From: Elephas maximus indicus
Lineage: Eukaryota > Chordata > Mammalia > Proboscidea > Elephantidae
DNA: 64,000 nucleotides
Direction: 5' to 3'
Assembly (NCBI RefSeq): GCF_024166365.1
Contig: NC_064822.1
Span: forward strand, 105,768,823-105,832,822
Positions 23,186 to 34,311 of this stretch are shown one piece after another; the stretch's first letter is position 1; the number at the start of each line of letters is the position of its first letter. A model generated the notes under the pieces. The model searched no databases. It worked only from the letters and a program-made list of their open reading frames with translations, and was not told the DNA's origin. A program made the translations under genes and the position numbers.

Positions 23186-23880
23186 GTCCACAGCCTTCAG
23201 TATGGATTACACCTCAACATAAAGAAAAAAAAAAATCCTCACAACTGGACCAATAAGCAACATCATGATAAACAGAGAAAAGATTGAAGTTGCCAAGGAT
23301 TTTGTTTTACTTGGATCCACAATCAACACTCATGGAAGCAGCAGTCAGGAAATCAGACGATGCATTGCATTGGGCAAATCTGCTGCAAAGTGTTCAAAAG
23401 CAAAAAAGTCACCTTGAAGACTAAGGTGCGCCTGACCCAAGCCATGCAGTTTTCAGTTGCCTCACATGCATGTGAATGCTGGACAATGAATAAGGAAGAC
23501 CAAAGAATTGATGCCTTTGAATTGTGGTGTTGGTAAAGAATATTGAATATACCATGGACTGCCAAAAGAATGAAAAAATCTGTCTTGGAAGAAATGTGAC
23601 CAGAATGCTCCTTGGAAGCAAGGATGGTGAGGCTATGTCCCACATGCTTTGGACATGTTGTTAGGAAGCATCAATTTCTGGAGAAGGCCATCATGCTTGG
23701 TAGAGGGCCAGCAAAACAGAAGAAGACCCTCAATGAGATGGATTGACACAGTGGCTGCAACAATCGGCTGAAACATAGCAACGATTGTGAGGACGGCACA
23801 GGACCAGGCAGTGTTTCGTTTTGTTGTACATAGGGTAACTATAAGTTGGAATCGCCTTACATAACCTAACAAAAACAACA
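23186..23880 (+). repeat. RTE LINE 3' end inside L1 ORF2
   Basis: This is a 5'-truncated RTE that starts tccacagccttcagtatgg and ends cataacctaacaaaaacaac. L1 ORF2 resumes directly after it (acagaccaatatccctc). A short direct repeat, ctacag / cacag, may be the TSD. Two overlapping minus-strand frames here are not genes. Confidence 0.88.
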
Positions 23881-24570
23881 ACACAGACCAATATCCCTCA
23901 CGAACATAGAAGCAAAAATTCTCAGCAAAATTCTAGCCAATAAAATTCAACAGCATATCAAAAAAATAATACATTATGACAAGTGAGATTAATATCAGGT
24001 ATCCAGGGATGGTTCAACACTAGAAAATCAATCAAAGTAATCCACCACATAAATAAAAGAATCACATAACCATGTCAATTGACACAGAAAAAGGCATTTG
24101 ACAAAGTCCAACATCCATTCCTGTTAAAAAAAAAACTCAGCAAAATAGGAATAGAAGAGAAATTTCTCAACAGAGTAAAGGGCATTTATACAAAAACAAT
24201 AGCCAGCACCACTCTAAATGGAGACTGAAAGCATCCTCCCTAAGAATGGAAACCAAACAAGGATGCCATTTATCACCACTCTTATTCAACATCTTTCTGG
24301 AAGTTCTAGCTAGAGCAACAAGGCAAGAAAAAGAAATTAAGGGCATCCAGATTTGTAAGGAAGAGGTAAAATATCTCTATTCACAGATATGATCTTATAC
24401 ATAGAAAACCCCAAAGAATCTACATGAAATCTACTGGAACTAATAGAAGATTTCAGTAAAGCAGTAGAATACAAGATTAACACACAACAATCAGTTGGAT
24501 TTCTCTTCACCAACAAAGAGAAGTTTGAAAAGGAAATCACCAAATCAATACCATTTACAATAGCCCCCCC

Positions 24571-24740
24571 AATCCCAAAAAACCAAACCCACTGCCGTCA
24601 AGTCAATTCCGACTCATAGTGACCCTACAAGACAGAGTAGAACTGCCCCATAGAGTTTCTAAGGAGGGCCTGGTGGATTTGAACTGCTGGCCTCTTGGTT
24701 AGCAGCCATAGCACTTAACCACTATGCCACCAGGGTTTCC
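24571..24740 (-). repeat. AfroSINE, young form, antisense
   Basis: Full antisense copy in L1 ORF2. The TSD acaatagccccc is present on both sides (24557-24568 and 24741-24752). Confidence 0.93.
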
Positions 24741-25443
24741 ACAATAGCCCCCAAGAAGATAAAATACTTAGGAATAAATCTAACCAGGAATGTAAAAGAC
24801 CTACACAAAGAAAATTACAAAACACTACTACAAGAAACCAAAAGAGACCTACATAAGTGGAAAAACATACCATGCTCATGGATAGGAAGACTCAACATTG
24901 TGTAAATGTTAATTCTACCCAAAGCGATCTACAGATACAATGCAATCCTGATCCAAATTCCAACAGCATTCTTTAACAAGACGGAGAAAAAAATCACCAA
25001 CTTTATATGGAAAGGGAAGAGACCCTGGATATGTAAAGCATTACTGAAGAAGAAGAACAAAGTGGGAAGCCTCACACTACCTGATTTTAGAACCTATTAT
25101 ACAGCCATGGTAGTCAAAACACCCTGGTACTTGTACAACAACAGACACATAGACCAGTGGAACAGAATTGAGAACCCAGATGTAAATCCATCCATCTCTG
25201 AGCAGCTGCTATTTGACGAAGTCCCTAAGTCCATTAAATGGGGAAAAGACTGTCTCCTTAACAAATGGTGCTGGCATAACTGGATGTCCTCCAGTAAAAA
25301 AAAAAAAAATGAAACAAGATCCATACCTAACAGCATACACAAAAACTAACTCAAAATAGATCAAAGACCTAAATATAAAATCTAAATCAATAAAGATTAT
25401 AGAAAAAATAGGCGCACTTTTAGGTGCCCTAATACATGGCATA

Positions 25444-25608
25444 TGGAAACCCTGGTGGCGTAGTCGTTAAGAGCTATGGCTGCTAACCAAAAGATCCGCA
25501 GTTCCAATTCACCAGGTGCTCCTTGGAAACCGTATGGGGCAGTTCTGCTCTGTCTTATGGGGTTGCTATGAGTGGAAATTGACTCAACGGCAACAGGTTT
25601 GGTTGTTG
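25444..25608 (+). repeat. AfroSINE, young form
   Basis: The head is ggaaaccctggtggcgtagt and the tail ggcaacaggtttggttg. The TSD is aatacatggcata (25431-25443) and aacacatgacata (25609-25621). Confidence 0.92.
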
Positions 25609-25874
25609 AACACATGACATAAATAGGATACAAATCATAGCTAACAATCCACAAACACCAGAAGAGAAACTAGATAACTGGGAGCTCCTAAAAAGTTAAA
25701 CACTTAACGTTCATCAAAAGATTTCAACAAAAGAGTGAAAAGACAACCGACAGACTGGAAAAAATTTTTTGGCTACAACATATTTGTCAAGGGTCTAATC
25801 TCTAAAATCTATAGAATATTTCAACACCTCAATAACAAAAAGACAAACAATCCTGTTTAAAAAATGGGCAAAGG

Positions 25875-26363
25875 TCAGCTACCATTACTGAACATTTTGT
25901 TCAAAAATTCCACAGAAGAATCCTAATCAAAAGGGGAAAATGCAGAACAGAATTTCAAATTTTAATGGACTTCAGACTTCCTGGAGCCATGGAGGGTGGA
26001 TGAAACCCTGAAACTACCACCCTGAGATAATCTTTAAACCTTAAGCCAAAAATATCTCCTGAAGTCTTCTTAAAACCATAAAAAAAAATAGTTTAGCTTA
26101 ATTAGTAAAAAATGTCTGCCTTGAGTGTTATGCTTTTAAGATCTATATGGGATCAAATTGACTATAGTGACTGCAAAGATTAGATAGGAACCTTAGAGGG
26201 CAGGGAATTTATGTTAATGGGGGAGGAACAACTCAGGAGGGTGAAAATGGTTACACAACTTGAAGAATATAATCAATGTCACTAAATGGTACATGCGGAA
26301 ACTGTTGAATTGGTATGTTTTGCTGTGTATATTCTCAACAACATTAAAATCAATAAAAACTAT
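25875..26363 (+). repeat. L1-type 3' end of a second subfamily, inserted in L1 ORF2
   Basis: The insert starts tcagctaccattactgaac and ends caataaaaactata. The TSD tttaaaaaatgggcaaagg flanks it (left about 25857-25874, right 26364-26384). The same sequence type is found antisense at 63060-63920 and 31605-31830. Confidence 0.85.
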
Positions 26364-26999
26364 ATTTAAAAAAATGGGCAAAGGATATGAACAGACACTT
26401 CACCAAAGAAGACATTCAGGCGGCTAGCAGACACATGAGGAAACACTTGTACTCATTATCCATTATCCATTTGAGAAATGCAAATCAAAACTACATTGAG
26501 ATAACAGCTCACCCCAATAATACTGGCACTAATCTAAAAAACACAAAATAAAAAATACTAGAGAGGTTGTGGGGAGATTGGAACTCTGATGCACTGCTTG
26601 TGGGAATGTAAAATGGTACAGCCACTATGGAAAATGATACGGCGCTTCCTCAAAAAGCTAGAAATAGAAATGCCATACAAACCAGCAATCCCACTCCTAG
26701 GAACACACCCTAGAAAAATAAGAGCCAACACATGAATAGACATATGCACACCCAAGTCATTGCAGCAGTATTCACAACAGCAAAGAGATGGAAACAACCT
26801 AAATGCCCTTCAACAGATGAACAGATAAACTATGGTGCATACACACAATGCAATATTATGCAATAATCAAGAACAATGATGAATCTGTGAAATATCTCAC
26901 AACATGGATGAATCTGGAGGGCATTATGCTGAGAAAAATAAGTCAGTCATGAAAGGACAGATATTTTACGAGACCACTGTTATAAGAACTTAAGAAAAA

Positions 27000-27928
27000 G
27001 TTTACACACGGGAAAAAAACGTCCTTTGATGGTTATGAGGGTTGGGAGGGAGGGGGAGGGAAAATGACTAACTAGATAGTAGACAAGTGTCCACTTCGGT
27101 GAAGGGAAGGACAGCATACCGTATAGGGGAAGTCAGTACAACTGGACCAAAGCAAATGCATAGAAGTTTCCTAGACACATCCTAACACTTTGAGGGACTA
27201 AGTAGCGGGGACTGGGGGCCTGAGACCGTAGTTTTGGGGGACACCTAGGTCAACTGGCATGTAACACAGTTTTTAAAGAAAATGTTCTACATCCCACTTT
27301 GGTGAGTAGCGTCCAGGGTCTTAAAAGCTTGCAAGTGGCCATCGAATATACATCTCTTGGTCTCATCCCATCTGGAGCAAAGGAAAATGAAGCAAATCAA
27401 AGACACAGGGAAAATATTAGCCCAAAGGACTAAAGGATTACATGAACCACAGACTCCGCCAGCCTGAGACCAGAAGAACTAGATGGTGCCTAGCTACCAC
27501 CAAGGACTGCTCTGACAGGGATCATAACAGAAAATCTTGGACAGAGCAGGAGAAAAATGTAGAACAGAATTCAAATACAAATGACTACACTTACCGGTCT
27601 GACTAAGACTGGAAGAACCCCCAAGACTATGGCCCCCTGACAGTCTGCTCACTCAGAACTGAAATCATTCCCCAAGCCTGCAAAGATTAGACAGACCTCT
27701 AAAACAAAAAATAACACAACTGTGTAACGTGCTTCTTAGTTCAATCAAATATATGACACCAAATGTCCAAAAGCAAGAAGAGAAGGCAGGAAAGGACACA
27801 GGGAACCCAGGGTGGAGAGAGGGACCGTGCTGTCACATTGTGCGGATTGCAACCAATGTCACAAAAACAATATGTGTATAAATTTTTGAATGAGAAATTA
27901 ACTTGAACTGTAAAGTTTCACCTAAAGC
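27000..27928 (+). repeat. L1 3' UTR of the second element
   Basis: It contains the G-rich block (gggttgggagggaggggg at 27040), ggtcttaaaagcttgcaagtg (27320) and agaagaactagatggtgcc (27474). It stops before the polyadenylation region. Confidence 0.8.
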
Positions 27929-28235
27929 TAGTCCACAGGACTAATAGCGCATATGAACCATAGCCTCATCTAGCCTAAGGCCAGAACTAGATGGTGCACG
28001 GCTACCACTACTGATAGTTCTGACTAGAAACACGGTAGAAGGTCCCAGACAGAATGGGAGAAAAATGTAGAACAAAACTCAAGTTCCTAAAAAAGGCAGA
28101 TCTATTGGACCTATAGAGACTGGAGGAACCCCTGAGACTATCACCCTAAGATACCCTTTGAACTTGGAACTGAAGCTACTCCCAGAGGTCACCTTTCATC
28201 CAAACAATAGATTGGCTTATAAAATAAACAATATC
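27929..28235 (+). repeat. Older L1 3' UTR, right part
   Basis: It resumes at ggactaatagcgcatatg and runs through ccagaactagatggtgcac to the aaataaacaat end, resembling 2563-2830. It is the likely partner of 18457-19029. Confidence 0.7.
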
Positions 28236-28507
28236 ACCGTGGTGGCGGGGAGAAGTGGGTGAGGCCAGTGAGGAAATGTATGTCAGAAAAGATTGGCATC
28301 CCTAGTATGCTGTTTTGCTAAAACTTTGGTTTCACTTTGTCATTCATTGAGTAACAGCCTTCAGCAATGCTGTGCTTTAATTAGTTTCTCCACAACAAGC
28401 CACATCTTACTGTCATTCCCCATGCCTCACATTGAGGTGTGGAGGAGTGGTTTATGCCATCAAGCTCAGGCTCCTAGATCAAATCCCTGTAAAGTCTTCT
28501 AGGGGGC
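28236..28507. other. No gene; unclassified
   Basis: No family-like reading frame and no repeat I can name. Confidence 0.4.
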
Positions 28508-28927
28508 TGTTATGGATGGAATCGTGTCCCCAAATAATATGTGTCATAAATCCTAACTTCTATGCCTGTGGTTATAATCCCATTTGGGAATGGATTGTCT
28601 TTGTTATGTTAAAGAGAAAGGATTAGTATAGGGTGTATTTTGAGTCAATCTATTTGAGATGTAAAAGAGATTAAATAGATTAAAAGAGATAAAACAGAAG
28701 CAGAAAGATGGGGGAAGAGCGATGCCAAAATCATATGAAGATTGCCTAGGAGCAGAAGCTCAGAGACAAGGACCCTCCTCCAGAGCGTACAGGGAAAGAA
28801 ACCCTTCCCCTACAGCTGGCACCCTGAATTCGGACTTCTAGCCTAAACTGTGAGAAAATAAATTTCTGTTTGTTAAAGCCACTCACTTGTGGTATTTCTA
28901 TTATAGCAGCACCAGATAACTAAGTAA
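28508..28927 (+). repeat. Solo LTR, ERVL-MaLR-like, diverged
   Basis: It starts TGTTATGGATGG and ends near gataactaagta, with aataaatttctgtttg near 28859. It is the most diverged copy of the family also seen at 5015. The 5-bp duplication is not clear. Confidence 0.72.
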
Positions 28928-28933
28928 GGTGGT

Positions 28934-29727
28934 GGTGTCAGAGATAGGTGGGCATCTAGAAGAGCGGCAGGGATGAGACAGAGCCCCCCGCAGGGCTGTA
29001 TTCTTCACCGGACTTCCTCTCCTGCAGTGTTGTATTGAAAAATCCTTTCCTCTGCTGGGCTCTCCCCTCCCCCCCCCACCCTGCTCCAGCTTTGTATTTG
29101 AATCCTGCTTCTGGCTTTTTTTTTTCTGCTTGGAGGTTATATGTAAACCCCATTGCTCCTGCGTAGTATGAGTAAGAATGTTGCTAACGCAACTTGTATT
29201 AACTCCCTACTTGTAAACCTTCTGTCGGCACAGGACAGGAACCATCCCCGAAGACAACTCATCAGACATGAAAGGGACTGGTCAGCGGGTGGGAGAGAGA
29301 CGCTGATGAAAAGTGAGCTAATTATATCAGGTGGACACTTGAGATTGTGTTGGCAACTCTTGTCTAGAGGGGGGATGGGAGGATAGAGAGAGAGGGAAGC
29401 CGGCAAAATTGTCACGAAAGGAGAGACTGAAAGGGCTGACTCAAGAGGGGGAGAGCAAGTGGCAGTAGGGAGTGAGATGTATGTAAACTTATATGTGACA
29501 GACTGATCGGATTTGTAAACGTTCACTTGAAGCTTAATAAAAGTTAATAAAAAAAAAAAAGTAACTTGCCTGCCTGCCTTTGGCGAACAGTCTTGGCAGC
29601 AGCAGCTCCGATTGAGTCATTTTCCTTGTACAACGAAGTAAAAGTGCCTTTCCTGTTCTCCCACCTTGGTCTCTCGTTTATTGGCCAATAGGAGTCATGT
29701 TGAGCAAAAACCCCGGGTTTCCACCCA
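28934..29727 (+). repeat. Possible ERV solo LTR, split by an L1 3' end
   Basis: The candidate starts TGTCAGAGATAGG and ends ccacccagtaaca. The right part (29561-29727) has the feel of an R-U5 region (ttccttgtacaacgaagtaaa, gtctctcgtttattggcc). It is interrupted by an L1 insertion at 29197-29560. No clear TSD; the class is not assigned. Confidence 0.45.
29197..29560 (+). repeat. L1 3' end, different 3' UTR subfamily
   Basis: Contains cacaggacaggaaccatccc and ends acttgaagcttaataaaagt, then A12. The TSD gcaacttg / gtaacttg (29189-29196 and 29561-29568) fits. The same subfamily is found antisense at 53438-53690. Confidence 0.82.
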
Positions 29728-30640
29728 GTAACAGGGGAGCAGAGATTTTCGCTGTCGTCATACACACATGGAAGATTCCTATAGCCAAGGGTAACCATAC
29801 CCATGCCTCTATAGCTCAGAAGGTTCCCTAAGGTCTCGCCTCCATTTGTCTCCATTCTCAAACCCATGCTTTGAAGATCCAGCCTTATAGTTCATCTCTG
29901 TGAATATACTGAAAACCATTGAATTGTATACACTTTTTAAAGGAGTCAATTGTATGGTATGTGAATTATATTTCAATAAAACTGTTATAAAAAATGCATA
30001 TGCACACGTATTCAATCGCAGACTTGCTTGTAATTGCAAAGTATTAGAAACCACCTAAATGCCCATACTTGGGAGAGTGGTGGAATAAATTACGGCATAC
30101 CCTTACAATGCAGTACTATGCAGCTATAAAAAGGAATGAGGATCTCTATGAACTGATATAAACTTGTTTCCGGGACATACATTTAAGTTTAAAAAATAAA
30201 GCACAAAAGAATATCTATCGTATGCTACCCTGTATGTAAGAAATTAAGAATAAGAGATTACATATGAAACTGCTCGTTTGTGCAAAAGAAATACAGGAAT
30301 GATAAATTAGAGGCTAAAGAGACTGGTTACCTACAGGCATGTGTGTAGGAAAAGGATGGAAAGAAAGGAGGAATAGGAACTGGTCCCAGGGATGAGGAGG
30401 AAGTAACATTTCTCTGACTATATCTTTTTGCATAGCTCTGACTCTTATCACCATAGTAATGTTTTGCATACCCAATAAATAAATAAATAATTGAAACCAA
30501 CCAGAATATGGGTGACCCAAAATAAAATACAAACAATGGAACCTAATTGTATACGAGTGAATAACAACCACACTAAAGGAAGCGGGGAAGAAAAGAACTA
30601 ACTTCTGGAAAACAGCACCTTGATGGGACACTGTAAGGCT
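29728..30640 (+). repeat. Old L1 3' ends (L1M/L1ME type)
   Basis: 29880-29995 reads gaaaaccattgaattgtata to ttcaataaaactgttataaa, the close of an old L1. 29996-30640 has ctaaatgcccatacttggga, gcagtactatgcagctataa and catagtaatg, an L1ME-like 3' region. 29728-29880 is unassigned. Confidence 0.65.
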
Positions 30641-31330
30641 AAATAAAAAAGAAATTACACATAAATGCTGTACAAGTCAGTAAATGCGCTTCTCACAGGG
30701 GTATGAACTAGCAATTCTGAAACTATGTGTGCACGAGAAATGAACAAATCAATATATTGTAGATAGTGAGAACTGGGTTTCTCGCTGCCGAAGAAAGAAA
30801 TTACAAATAAGGAACAGCAGAAGGCTAAAATGAACTCTTCAGATTGAAATTCGAAATACCAGTATAAAATTATGTTTTTAAATATATATACAGATATATA
30901 AATATAGATACATAAAATTACATATATAATTTTATATGTATGAAATTTATACATATGATTTATATATATAAAAATATATTTTTATGTAAAAAATTAAAAT
31001 TCTAGCTCTTTCTGCTGAGAGGCCATAGAAGTAATGACACTTCAATATTACTGAATTTGTTTCTAAACACCATTCTCCAGTAAAAGAAAGAAACAAGAGT
31101 TTTTGAAGAAGTGGTTGATGGCAGACCTGTAGCTGGGAATGTACAAGGTGAGCCTGGAACATCTAAAAGTAAGAACGTGCATTTATCTATCTATCTATCT
31201 TGATTGATTGAGTTTTTTAACTATTTAAACATTTTTCCTTTTATTTTTTGCAGTCTTTTTTTTTAATGCTCATTTTTTCCCATAGTTGGAAACATAAAAT
31301 TTACATCTTGCTTCTTCATGTGATTTTCTC
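30641..31330. other. No gene; AT-rich unclassified sequence
   Basis: TA-rich runs at 30880-31000 can fold into several short hairpins. (TATC)n follows at 31183-31200. No recognisable coding sequence. Confidence 0.5.
31183..31200. repeat. (TATC)n microsatellite
   Basis: Four to five perfect tetranucleotide units. Confidence 0.85.
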
Positions 31331-31334
31331 TGTA

Positions 31335-31595
31335 TTTTTGGTTTAAAACAACACAAATGTATTATATTACACTTCTGGAGGTCAGATTCTGACGTGGGTC
31401 TCACCAGACCAAAACTAAGGTCTCAGCAGGGCCGCATTCCTTCCTGGAAGCTCTTGGGGAGAAATCATTTCCATGTCTTTTCCAGCTTCTAGAAGCTGCC
31501 TGTCTTCCTTGACTTGTAGACCTCTTCCTCCATCTTTAAAGCCAGCAAAGGTAGGTTAAGTTCTTATCACATCACTTTGATGTCCTTTTCTTACA
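31335..31595 (-). repeat. MLT1-type LTR, antisense
   Basis: The phrases aaaacaacacaaatgtatta, tctggaggtcagattctg and tccagcttctagaagctgcc are antisense MLT1 LTR text. It lacks clear ends. Confidence 0.7.
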
Positions 31596-31604
31596 TTTTT
31601 TTTC

Positions 31605-31830
31605 CCAGATTTTATTTATTTTTTTGTTGAGGATATACATAGCAAAACAAACACCAATTCAACAGTTTCTACATGTACAATTTAGTGACATTGATTACAT
31701 TCCTTGAGTTGTGCAACCATTCTCACACTCCTTTTCTGAGTTGTTCCTCCCTCAGTAACATAAACTCACTGCCCCTGAAGTTCTTATCCAATCTTTTGAG
31801 TTGCTGTTGTCTATTTGACCCCATAGTGAT
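31605..31830 (-). repeat. L1-type 3' end, second subfamily, antisense
   Basis: Matches 63060-63290 by eye: ttgttgaggatatacatagc, tctacatgtacaattt, gttgtgcaaccattctc, cttttgagttgctgttgtc. Confidence 0.75.
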
Positions 31831-32104
31831 AATTCTTATGATTGATTTTTGTGTGTTGAGCCACTCTTGCATTCCTGTGATAAAATTGCACACCACTTGT
31901 CATCGTATATAATCCTTACAATATGCTGCTGAATTCAGTTTGCTAGTATTTTGTGGAAGATTTTTGCATCTATATTCGTAAGGGAAATTGGCCTGTAGTT
32001 TTCTTTTCTTGTCATGTCTTTGCCTGTCTTTGGTAGCAAGGTAATGCTGGTCTCATAGAATTTATGAGGAATGTTTCCTTCTCTTCGCTTTTTTGAAAGA
32101 GTGC
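31831..32104 (-). repeat. Old L1 ORF2, antisense, left block
   Basis: Antisense RT region (tgagccactcttgcattcct, ggtagcaaggtaatgctggt). It continues at 33104 after the LTR. Confidence 0.8.
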
Positions 32105-33103
32105 TGGGAGAGTGGTCTGCCTTTACGATTGCCGTCCAGGCCTCCTAAATTGAGGCCTTGGGCTCAGGGCATTCTTTGATAGGAAGGCTGGGAATTGGAT
32201 CTTTCTTTCTCCCAGCCCCTTCTCCTTGTCAGGGAAAGCTTCCTCCGCATTCTGAGCTCACAGTAACTTTCTCTGTCTCCATGACTACTTAATTGTAAAG
32301 AGTCAATTTTGTAGCCTTTGTTGTTGGTGCTGTCGAGTCGGTTCCAACTCACAGGGACCCTATGCACAGCACAACATAGAAACACTGCCAGGTCCTGCAC
32401 CATCCTCACAACTGTTGTTATGCTTGAGCCCATTGCTGCCGCCACTGTGCCAGTCTATCTCATTGAGGGTCTTCCTCTTTTTCACCGAGGCTCGACTTTA
32501 CCAAGCATGATTTCCTTCTTCAGGGACTGGTCCCTCCTGATAACATGTCCAAAGTATGTGAGATAAAGTCTCTCCACCCTTGTGTCTAAGGAGCATTCTG
32601 GCTGTACTTCCAAGACAGATTTGTTCATTCTTCTGGCAGTCCATGGTATATTCAGTATTGTATGCCAACACAATAATTCAAAGACAATTTTGTAGCTAGA
32701 GGGGGAGAAATATTCTTTCTGGTCGTGCTGCTTTATTCCTAAACAAAAGACAATGGTCTGGCCATGTGCACCTTCCTCTTACCCCTTTCACCTTTCCCAT
32801 GAAATACAGCATGTATACCCCTCCAGTTTATACTATATAAACCCCAAACCTGAGTCCTCCTTTGTTCTATTGCCCATGGCATAAGAGGGCCATGCATTGA
32901 TATGATAAAAAAATATCTCACTCTTTGACAGGAGCCTTTTAGGAGAACCTGGTTCTTGATAAACCCGCCTACTCCATTTATCATCATCCTGATTACTATA
33001 AGTAAAAAAAAAAGCCTGCAATAAGACCAGTGAGTAATGTAATTATCCATTCTGATCCAAGGAGCCCTGCTACTGTTCCATCTAATTTATTTCACTTGGT
33101 ACA
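32105..33103 (-). repeat. Solo LTR of an endogenous retrovirus, antisense, split by an RTE
   Basis: About 1 kb (including the 0.37-kb RTE) interrupts the antisense L1 ORF2. On the minus strand it starts near TGTACCAAGTG, has a TATATA promoter-like box (about 32835), an AATAAAG signal (about 32735) and a CT-rich end near accactctccca. Flanks agtgc / attgc match at four of five positions. The family is unknown to me. A 103-codon minus frame (32739-33050) has a hydrophobic stretch but no motif I can defend. Confidence 0.6.
32316..32683 (-). repeat. RTE LINE 3' end, antisense, inside the LTR
   Basis: Antisense tail first (ttgttgttggtgctgtcgag), 5'-truncated near cacaataattcaaag. A perfect TSD, caattttgtagc, lies at 32304-32315 and 32684-32695. 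Confidence 0.92.
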
Positions 33104-33895
33104 TTGCAAAGAATTTGGAAAAGATTGGTGTTAATCCTCTTTAAATGCTTGGTAGAATTCACCAGTGAAGCCATCTGGTCCTAGACTTTTCTTTATTGGA
33201 AAGTTGTTGATTTTGCATTCAATTCCCTTACTTGATATAGGTCTATAAAATTTTTCTATATCTTCTTGAGTCAGCTTTGGTAGTTTGTGTGTTTTTATGA
33301 ATTTGTCCATTCATCTAGGATGTCCAATTATTTTGGCACACAGTTATCTACAGTATTATAATCTTTTTTTATTTCCATAAAATAGGTAATAATGTCCCCA
33401 CTTTCATTTATGATTTTAAAAATTTCGGTCTTCTGTCCTTTTTTAAAATCTGTTTAGCTATAGGTTTGTAAATTTTGATCTTTTCAGTGAACCAACTTTA
33501 GGTTTTGTTGATTTTCTCTGTTGTTTTTCTATTTTGTTTAACTCTGCTCTGATCTTTATTATTTACTTTTGCTAGCTTTGGGTTTAGTTTGATCTTCTTT
33601 TTCTAGCTCCTTAAGGTGTGATCTTAGGTTACCGATTTGAGATCTTTCTTTTTTTAAATGTAGCCATTTACAGCTATAAATTTCCTCTTAGTATTCCTTT
33701 CACTGCATCCCATAAAATCTTTTTTTCATTCATTTAAAGGTATTTTCTGGTTTCCCTTTTGTTTTTTTCTTTGACCCATTGTTTGTTTAGGTGTATGTTG
33801 TTTGATTTCCACCTATTTTTGATTTTCTGGGTTTCCTTTTGTTATTGACTTCTAATTCTATTTCATTGTTTGAAAAATATACTTTATATGACTTC
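33104..33895 (-). repeat. Old L1 ORF2, antisense, right block
   Basis: Continuation of 31831-32104: gaattcaccagtgaagccat, ggttttgttgattttctctg and related antisense ORF2 text to about 33895. Confidence 0.82.
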
Positions 33896-34098
33896 TAAAG
33901 ATGAGAATTTCAATATTTAAAATGAAAAAATACACTGGATGAAATAGAAAATTGATTATATACTAAGGAAGAAAAACTTTGTAACTTAAAGACATAGCAA
34001 TTGAAACTCTCCAAAATAAACATAAAGACTGAAAATAAAATGAACAGTGTACCAGAGAGTGTGGGAAAAGTCAACAGGCATAATATACATGCAATAAG

Positions 34099-34311
34099 AA
34101 ACCAAACCAGTTCCTGTTCAGTCAATTCTGACTCATTATGACCCCATATATGTCAGATTATAACTATACTTCATAGGTTTTCAACAGCTGTGATCTTTCA
34201 GAAGGTAGTTATTCAGATATTTCTTTCGAGGTGCCTCTGGGTAGACTTGGATTGCCAACATTTCAGTTAGTAACCAAGCATATTAACCATTTACACCATC
34301 CAGGGACTCCT
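34099..34311 (-). repeat. AfroSINE, older long form, antisense
   Basis: Contains the long middle segment and ends ccatccagggactcc. The TSD is atacatgcaata / atacacgtaata. Confidence 0.85.

Larger units (their letters stand above)
21628..26990 (+). pseudogene. L1 ORF2 of the second element, decayed and interrupted
   Basis: The start is clear: M-T-A-V-N-S-C, then IIILNINGLNAPVKRQR. Then endonuclease text in broken frames (22130-22300), the RT linker YQFTGTKAHIEKEKRAKIKT (22470-22530), and the palm end at 24906-25349 ([55 protein letters not shown]). The C-terminal region is split by two insertions. The catalytic loop region near 24370 is frameshifted. Confidence 0.85.
19030..27928 (+). mobile_element. 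Second L1 with 5' UTR, ORF1 and ORF2; lacks its own poly(A)
   Basis: The 5' UTR starts gaggcagggccaagatgg. ORF1 is at about 20167-21180 and ORF2 starts at 21628. The 3' UTR runs to ttcacctaaag at 27928, where the usual cacaataaa tail is missing and older L1 3' UTR follows. Insertions within it: RTE 23186-23880, SINE 24571-24740 (-), SINE 25444-25608, and an L1 3' end at 25875-26363. No TSD can be tested because the right flank is lost. All frames are broken. Confidence 0.88.

Noticed and set aside
32739..33050. A 103-codon minus frame with a hydrophobic stretch in the LTR, possibly retroviral env
   Set aside because: No cleavage site, cysteine pattern or neighbouring retroviral genes. It overlaps LTR-like control sequence.
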